From: Alisma plantago-aquatica
Lineage: Eukaryota > Streptophyta > Magnoliopsida > Alismatales > Alismataceae
Length of the DNA: 64,000 nucleotides
Direction: 5' to 3'
NCBI GenBank assembly: GCA_963693085.1
Contig: OY856410.1
Coordinates: forward strand, 1,329,709,804 to 1,329,773,803
The position numbers were made by a program, and so were the translations under genes. Shown here piece after piece: positions 61,601 to 64,000 of this stretch (within the stretch, counting starts at the first letter, position 1; every line of letters starts with the position of its first letter). The notes beneath the pieces were generated by a model. That model made no database searches, was not told where the DNA came from, and saw nothing but the letters and a program-made list of their open reading frames with translations.

Positions 61601-62977
61601 CCATGTACTAGGTCAACTAATAAGACACAGAGGGGACCAAGATGTGAGCTAATAGGCACATATCTTATGTGATAGCCATATCCACATTATAGTTTGTATG
61701 AATTAAAATCATCCAACAATTTAATTCATGACATTGATGAAAACTTCGGTAAACCTCGAAAAACTAACTCGAGATATTCATAAGTGTAACCACATACCTT
61801 TGATTGCAGATTTCAAGAAAGATTCAAATATGCAGGGAAACCCAATCAAGCAAGTAAAGTGCACAGAAACCCAGAAATAAAAATACAAGTTTCCTTTTAT
61901 TAATATTTACCCAATTTCATCATATTCCTTAGGGTTTCTATTCCAGTTTTAGGGTTTCCTTGGAAATTAGGGTTTTCCCTACAGTCTTAGTTATTAAGAA
62001 CCCTAATTCATTAAATCTACTTAAAACCTTTAAATTCTCTCATTTTAATATTCCTAACATTATTAGGATCATTATTTAGTAATTCACTTTCTTAATCTAA
62101 AATAACATGGTTTTCCTCTTATTTTACCCTAAATTAGGGTTTCTACATGTATTATCCTTTATTTATAGAGTAAAACCCTAAATTAGCCAACTTTGTAATC
62201 AAAATGGATAAAGAAACCACCTTTATTATTAAAAGGGTTAATCTTATCAATTGACCTATTAATTCACCAAAATACACCCTTAATATTCAATTAGGGTTTC
62301 TCATCAACTTTTAATACATTTTACTAGCAAATTATGGTACTTTTGTAAAATGGAGTAGAACCAAGTTCTCCAAGTATTTTCATCATATTCCTCGTATTTT
62401 GCAACACAACTTTCATATATAAAGTTTTCCATCAGAGATTCCTAGCTATTTCTATTAATTTTGTAAGGAAAATCTTTTTTAGGGATTAATTAGGCAGAGA
62501 GGGACAATTACCGAAATAAGGTGGCCGCTCGATCTATGGACCGGTGGTCCGATCTTTGGATCTGACGATCTAGGTTGCACACGCCTAACAATCGCTGCTC
62601 CCGCTCTGGAGTGTTGGATTCAACTGAGATCACCGTGGACCCCGATCAGATGGCGACAGGTCGTTGTCTTCCTCCGTCCCAGCAACTCCGCGAGGGTCAA
62701 CCTTGGGGTTCACTTTGAGCTCTCGACCACTAGAGATCGTGCCACAAAGCCAGGGAGCGTCGTATCCTTTCATCAAACTCAATTGAAGGTCCAATTGAGT
62801 GCCCAGCACACACCGCGACCCCTCTCCATTCGCCGAACTCTGGCGAGGTTCACTACTGGAAACGAGGGTGCAGGTCAAGGTGGAAGAACCAATTGGATGC
62901 ACATAATCATTCCTCTTGCTTTTCCGCAACGTTTGGTGTAGAAAACAGGGATGCTGGTCCTCTCGTTTATCCCCCCC

Positions 62978-62985
62978 TATATATA
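62978..62985 (-). promoter_or_regulatory. TATA box candidate in the D LTR
   Basis: The minus strand reads CCCTATATATAGGGGGGG, about 820 bp into the LTR and inside the GC-rich island. A plausible LTR promoter. Confidence 0.5.
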
Positions 62986-63807
62986 GGGTCGGTCAAGTCC
63001 CTGTTGGATTGGGAACTTTCCCAATCGGAGACCAAACCTCGACAAACCAGGGATGAATCCCTTCAGTTTCCTTTCCTGAGTCTAAAGGAAACATCATCCA
63101 GCTTGCAAAGTCAGTGGATCGTGAGGAATCCAAGAGGGAAAATCCTCCTATCATAGGCAGAGTCCCAGTCCACGAGAGACTTAGATGATGAGTGGCGCCT
63201 GTTGGATTAAGATCCAACGGCCCACCTCCTTCGCACTCAACTGATTAAAGGAAACTATTTTCCTTATTCCAAATTAAATTCATATTTAAGGATAACTTTA
63301 AAAAGCAATAACTCCCAAATCTTAACTCCTTTTTAATTCAAATTTTAAGGGTTTCTCGTTCGTACTTTTATCTCTCATCATACAAAAATTGAAGTCATTA
63401 TCTAAAGAAAACGAGCCCTTTACTTCAGTTTCAAGTTATCACTTATTTATTCATATTTTCCACATATCTCCTATTCCTTTTGCCATTATGGAATTATCCT
63501 GAGTTCCTTGAAACCCAAGGAACCTTTATATCATGAAATTCTATTTTTTAGAATATCCTTTAACCTTTTAATCATTTTTATTTATTTTCTTATGTATTCC
63601 TTTATCCAATTGAACTCCTTTTTCATTTCTTTTTCTTTTTCTTTCAATTGGGCTTAATGTCCAATAAAGCCCACCAAGAAAGCATACAAGGCTATCATAC
63701 ACAAAATTCATTCAAATCAACTCATCAAATCAATCATTGATTTCATTTATATTTTTAAAAGAGATTTACAAATCTCATTACATGCTTTAGAAAATGGGGT
63801 TATAACA

Positions 63808-63825
63808 TCCTCTTCTCCTTAAAGG
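63808..63825 (-). other. Polypurine tract of chromovirus D
   Basis: The minus strand reads CCTTTAAGGAGAAGAGGA directly before the LTR start TGTTATAACC. It is the form usual in plant Tekay/Del-like chromoviruses. Confidence 0.85.
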
Positions 63826-63835
63826 AATTTTGCCC

Positions 63836-64000
63836 TCAAAATTCAACAATCAAAACAAACAAATTAGGATATGCTTTTTCCATGTCCATCTTCAGCTCCC
63901 ATGTGGCCTCATCCTCTCCATGGTGCTTCCAAAGAACCTTTACCATCTCTATATTCTTATTTCTGAGTTCTTTTACCTTGGTATCTAGAATCCGCAAAGG
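63836..64000 (-). CDS. C-terminus of Ty3 chromovirus Pol (integrase chromodomain end), partial
   Basis: The minus-strand frame enters from the right edge at 64000 and ends at TGA (63836-63838), giving 54 residues. It reads PLRILDTKVKELRNK, then VKVLWKHHGEDEATWE, then MEKAYPNLF. This is the characteristic end of plant chromovirus integrase: the PxRILDR linker followed by the chromodomain-like VLW..H....ATWE..... YP motif, which targets integration to chromatin. There is no stop or frameshift in the visible part, so D may be fairly young. The start lies outside the window. Confidence 0.88.
   Translation of the reverse strand, partial: PLRILDTKVKELRNKNIEMVKVLWKHHGEDEATWELKMDMEKAYPNLFVLIVEF

Larger units (their letters stand above)
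60939..63807 (-). repeat. 3' LTR of chromovirus D (minus orientation)
   Basis: 2869 bp. The termini form an imperfect inverted repeat, TGTTACGACCCC on the left and the complement of TGTTATAACCCC on the right. On the minus strand the LTR follows a polypurine tract and a Pol C-terminus, so this is the 3' LTR and the rest of the element lies right of the window. It contains a GC-rich island (about 62520-63240), a TATA box and a CTACC/GGTAG hairpin cluster. Frames within are considered accidental. Confidence 0.85.

Overview
This window looks like repeat-dense intergenic DNA of a seed plant, probably an angiosperm. It is AT-rich, and almost every recognisable segment is a transposable element: long-LTR Ty3/gypsy-type elements with tRNA-iMet primer sites, Athila/Tat-type elements, a Ty1/copia fossil, a plant-type Helitron Rep and a Tourist-like MITE. 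I found no intact host gene, tRNA or rRNA. The species cannot be named from this sequence.

Layout from left to right. 1-2320: 3' end of an Athila/Tat-like element (polypurine tract plus putative 3' LTR). 2321-6541: unassigned AT-rich DNA. 6547-17983 (minus strand): a complete non-coding element with two 4.78 kb LTRs, a 1.87 kb internal domain and the target duplication AATAT; it fits the LARD class. 18980-22090 (minus): a decayed Ty1/copia gag-pol. 22814-40033: a non-autonomous LTR element B (target duplication GTCTT) whose 5' LTR is split by a younger relative A at 23269-31835 (target duplication CTTAG). 40570-50785: an Athila/Tat-like element C in tandem form, LTR-internal-LTR-internal-LTR, each internal domain carrying a decayed copy of one unrecognised ORF. 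50786-56340: unassigned, with copia-like flavour. 56341-58870: a CpG-richer block with a 150-codon ORF and a 373 bp MITE. 58877-60938: a decayed Helitron Rep cut off by the LTR of a minus-strand chromovirus D, whose LTR is 60939-63807 and whose Pol C-terminus (chromodomain end) runs off the right edge.

How the parts relate. A, B and the LARD have LTRs, primer sites and target duplications but no gag-pol, so they would have needed proteins supplied in trans. D is the only element here with chromovirus coding sequence and is of the type that could have been a helper, although its family need not match. A and B share LTR architecture: a GC-rich island, then an array of hairpins with different self-complementary stems around a common loop-like core, then a TATA box, then the LTR end. 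D shows a related layout with CTACC/GGTAG hairpins. The hairpin arrays, the 61-63 bp shift in LTR start between A and B, and the unrecognised ORF of element C are the least conventional features seen.
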